From Rhodoferax sp. WC2427 (lineage in GTDB: Bacteria > Pseudomonadota > Gammaproteobacteria > Burkholderiales > Burkholderiaceae_C), in NCBI RefSeq assembly GCF_040822085.1, contig NZ_CP162006.1, positions 1,860,001-1,924,000 on the forward strand: a stretch of DNA of 64,000 bases. The letters run 5' to 3'. The notes below the pieces were generated by a model. That model was not told the origin of the DNA, searched no databases, and saw only the letters and a program-made list of their open reading frames with translations. Position numbers and translations under genes: made by a program. Position 1 is the first letter of the stretch. Every line of letters begins with the position of its first letter. Shown here one piece after another: positions 63,400 to 64,000 of this stretch.

Positions 63400-64000
63400 T
63401 CATGCGCCGGTGTGGTCCCGGTCGGGCCGCCGCCAGGGGTCAATGTGGGTCATCAGGTTCAGCACCCGGTGCCGCTGCAGCACCCGCTGGCGCGCCATGA
63501 CGGCAATCTCGTGCCCGGCCTCCACGCTCAGCGTGGCATCGACCTCGATGTGCGCGTCGGCCACCACCATGTCGCCCATTTTGCGGGTGTGCAGGTCGTG
63601 CACGCCGCGCACGCCAGGCGTGGCTTGCAGGGTCTGGCGGATGGCGTCCACCTCGGCTTCGTCGACGGCCCGGTCCATCAGGTCGTGCAGCGCATCCCAG
63701 GCAAAGCCCCAGCCCATTTTGGACACCATGAAGCCCACGATCAGCGCGGCGATCGGGTCCAGCAGCGGGTAGCCCGCCAGGTTGCCGATGATGCCAATGC
63801 CCACCACCAGGGACGAGGCCGCGTCGGAGCGGGCATGCCAGGCGTTGGCCACCAGCATGCTGGATTTGACCCGCTTGGCCACGGCCAGCATGTAGCGAAA
63901 CAGCAGCTCCTTGGCCACCAGCGCGCCACCGGCCACGCACAGGGCCAGCACATGCACCTGGGCAATGGCTTCGGGGGCTTGCAGCTTGCTGGCGGCCGAC
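63400..64000 (-). CDS. cation diffusion facilitator family transporter, partial (N-terminus outside window)
   Basis: The C-terminal ~200 residues of a CDF metal efflux protein; the frame is open to the window edge. Transmembrane helices include MHVLALCVAGGALVAKELLF and SSLVVGIGIIGNLAGYPLLD. The metal site of helix V is visible as NAWHARSDA (HxxxD), as in zinc/iron transporters of the FieF type. The cytoplasmic domain has GVHDLHTRKMGDMVVADAHI with metal-binding His residues. It likely exports Zn2+ or Fe2+ using the proton gradient; the metal cannot be assigned from this part. Confidence 0.9.
   Translation of the reverse strand, partial: SAASKLQAPEAIAQVHVLALCVAGGALVAKELLFRYMLAVAKRVKSSMLVANAWHARSDAASSLVVGIGIIGNLAGYPLLDPIAALIVGFMVSKMGWGFAWDALHDLMDRAVDEAEVDAIRQTLQATPGVRGVHDLHTRKMGDMVVADAHIEVDATLSVEAGHEIAVMARQRVLQRHRVLNLMTHIDPWRRPDRDHTGA

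Overview
The window looks like a chromosome segment of a betaproteobacterium, most likely Comamonadaceae (Burkholderiales, Rhodoferax-like). The clues are high GC, a Burkholderiales-type CysB, a family 2A encapsulin operon, a tRNA Gly-Cys-Gly-Leu cluster, and many copies of a short dispersed intergenic repeat. I see no phage, insertion sequence with transposase, plasmid function or CRISPR array. Genes are densely packed and intact.

Layout. (1) About 1-30.7 kb is an organosulfur and cysteine region: a leftward sulfonate operon (ssuA-C-B, a cytochrome c, ssuD, an SfnC-like acyl-CoA dehydrogenase homologue and a second ssuA-like protein), a divergent four-rhodanese protein, a thioredoxin-fold/ArsA fusion, an NtaA/DmoA-type monooxygenase, a CYTH-CHAD protein, cysB, a cupin-rhodanese fusion, tauD, an amino-acid type ABC importer divergent from cysK, the formaldehyde genes frmA-gfa, a GlxA-type regulator, and an operon of rhodanese, serine acetyltransferase, family 2A encapsulin shell (SrpI) and encapsulated cysteine desulfurase. 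(2) 30.9-34.3 kb holds a CheY-like and a CheA-like protein and an esterase. (3) 34.3-40.8 kb is nitrogen-related: nrtABD behind a sigma-54 promoter and a two-hairpin antitermination leader, plus the ANTAR regulator nasT and a cyclic-di-GMP protein. (4) 40.8-64 kb is mostly housekeeping and signalling: tsaD, hsp20, an aminotransferase, four tRNAs, murI, class I fumarase, two histidine kinases, phoX, a GGDEF-EAL protein, a metallo-beta-lactamase fold protein, fumC, a TetR regulator, a hydrolase and a partial cation efflux protein.

Main discovery. Eight promoters in the first 27 kb share one architecture: a 29-bp box ending in TCGTT or a close variant, then exactly 21 bp, then a -10 hexamer of form TANNNT (one is TGCAAT). 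They sit 15-48 nt (by predicted start) in front of ssuA, ssuD, the NtaA-type monooxygenase, the cupin-rhodanese gene, tauD, the amino-acid ABC importer, cysK and the encapsulin operon. This ties the encapsulin compartment to the sulfonate and cysteine regulon, probably under the CysB encoded here. The encapsulin and cysK boxes are the most alike of all.

Other notable signals are a 270-bp palindromic element in two copies whose terminal arms differ by compensating base changes, a 13-copy dispersed repeat that often folds as a terminator, and a classical ANTAR-controlled leader in front of nrtA.
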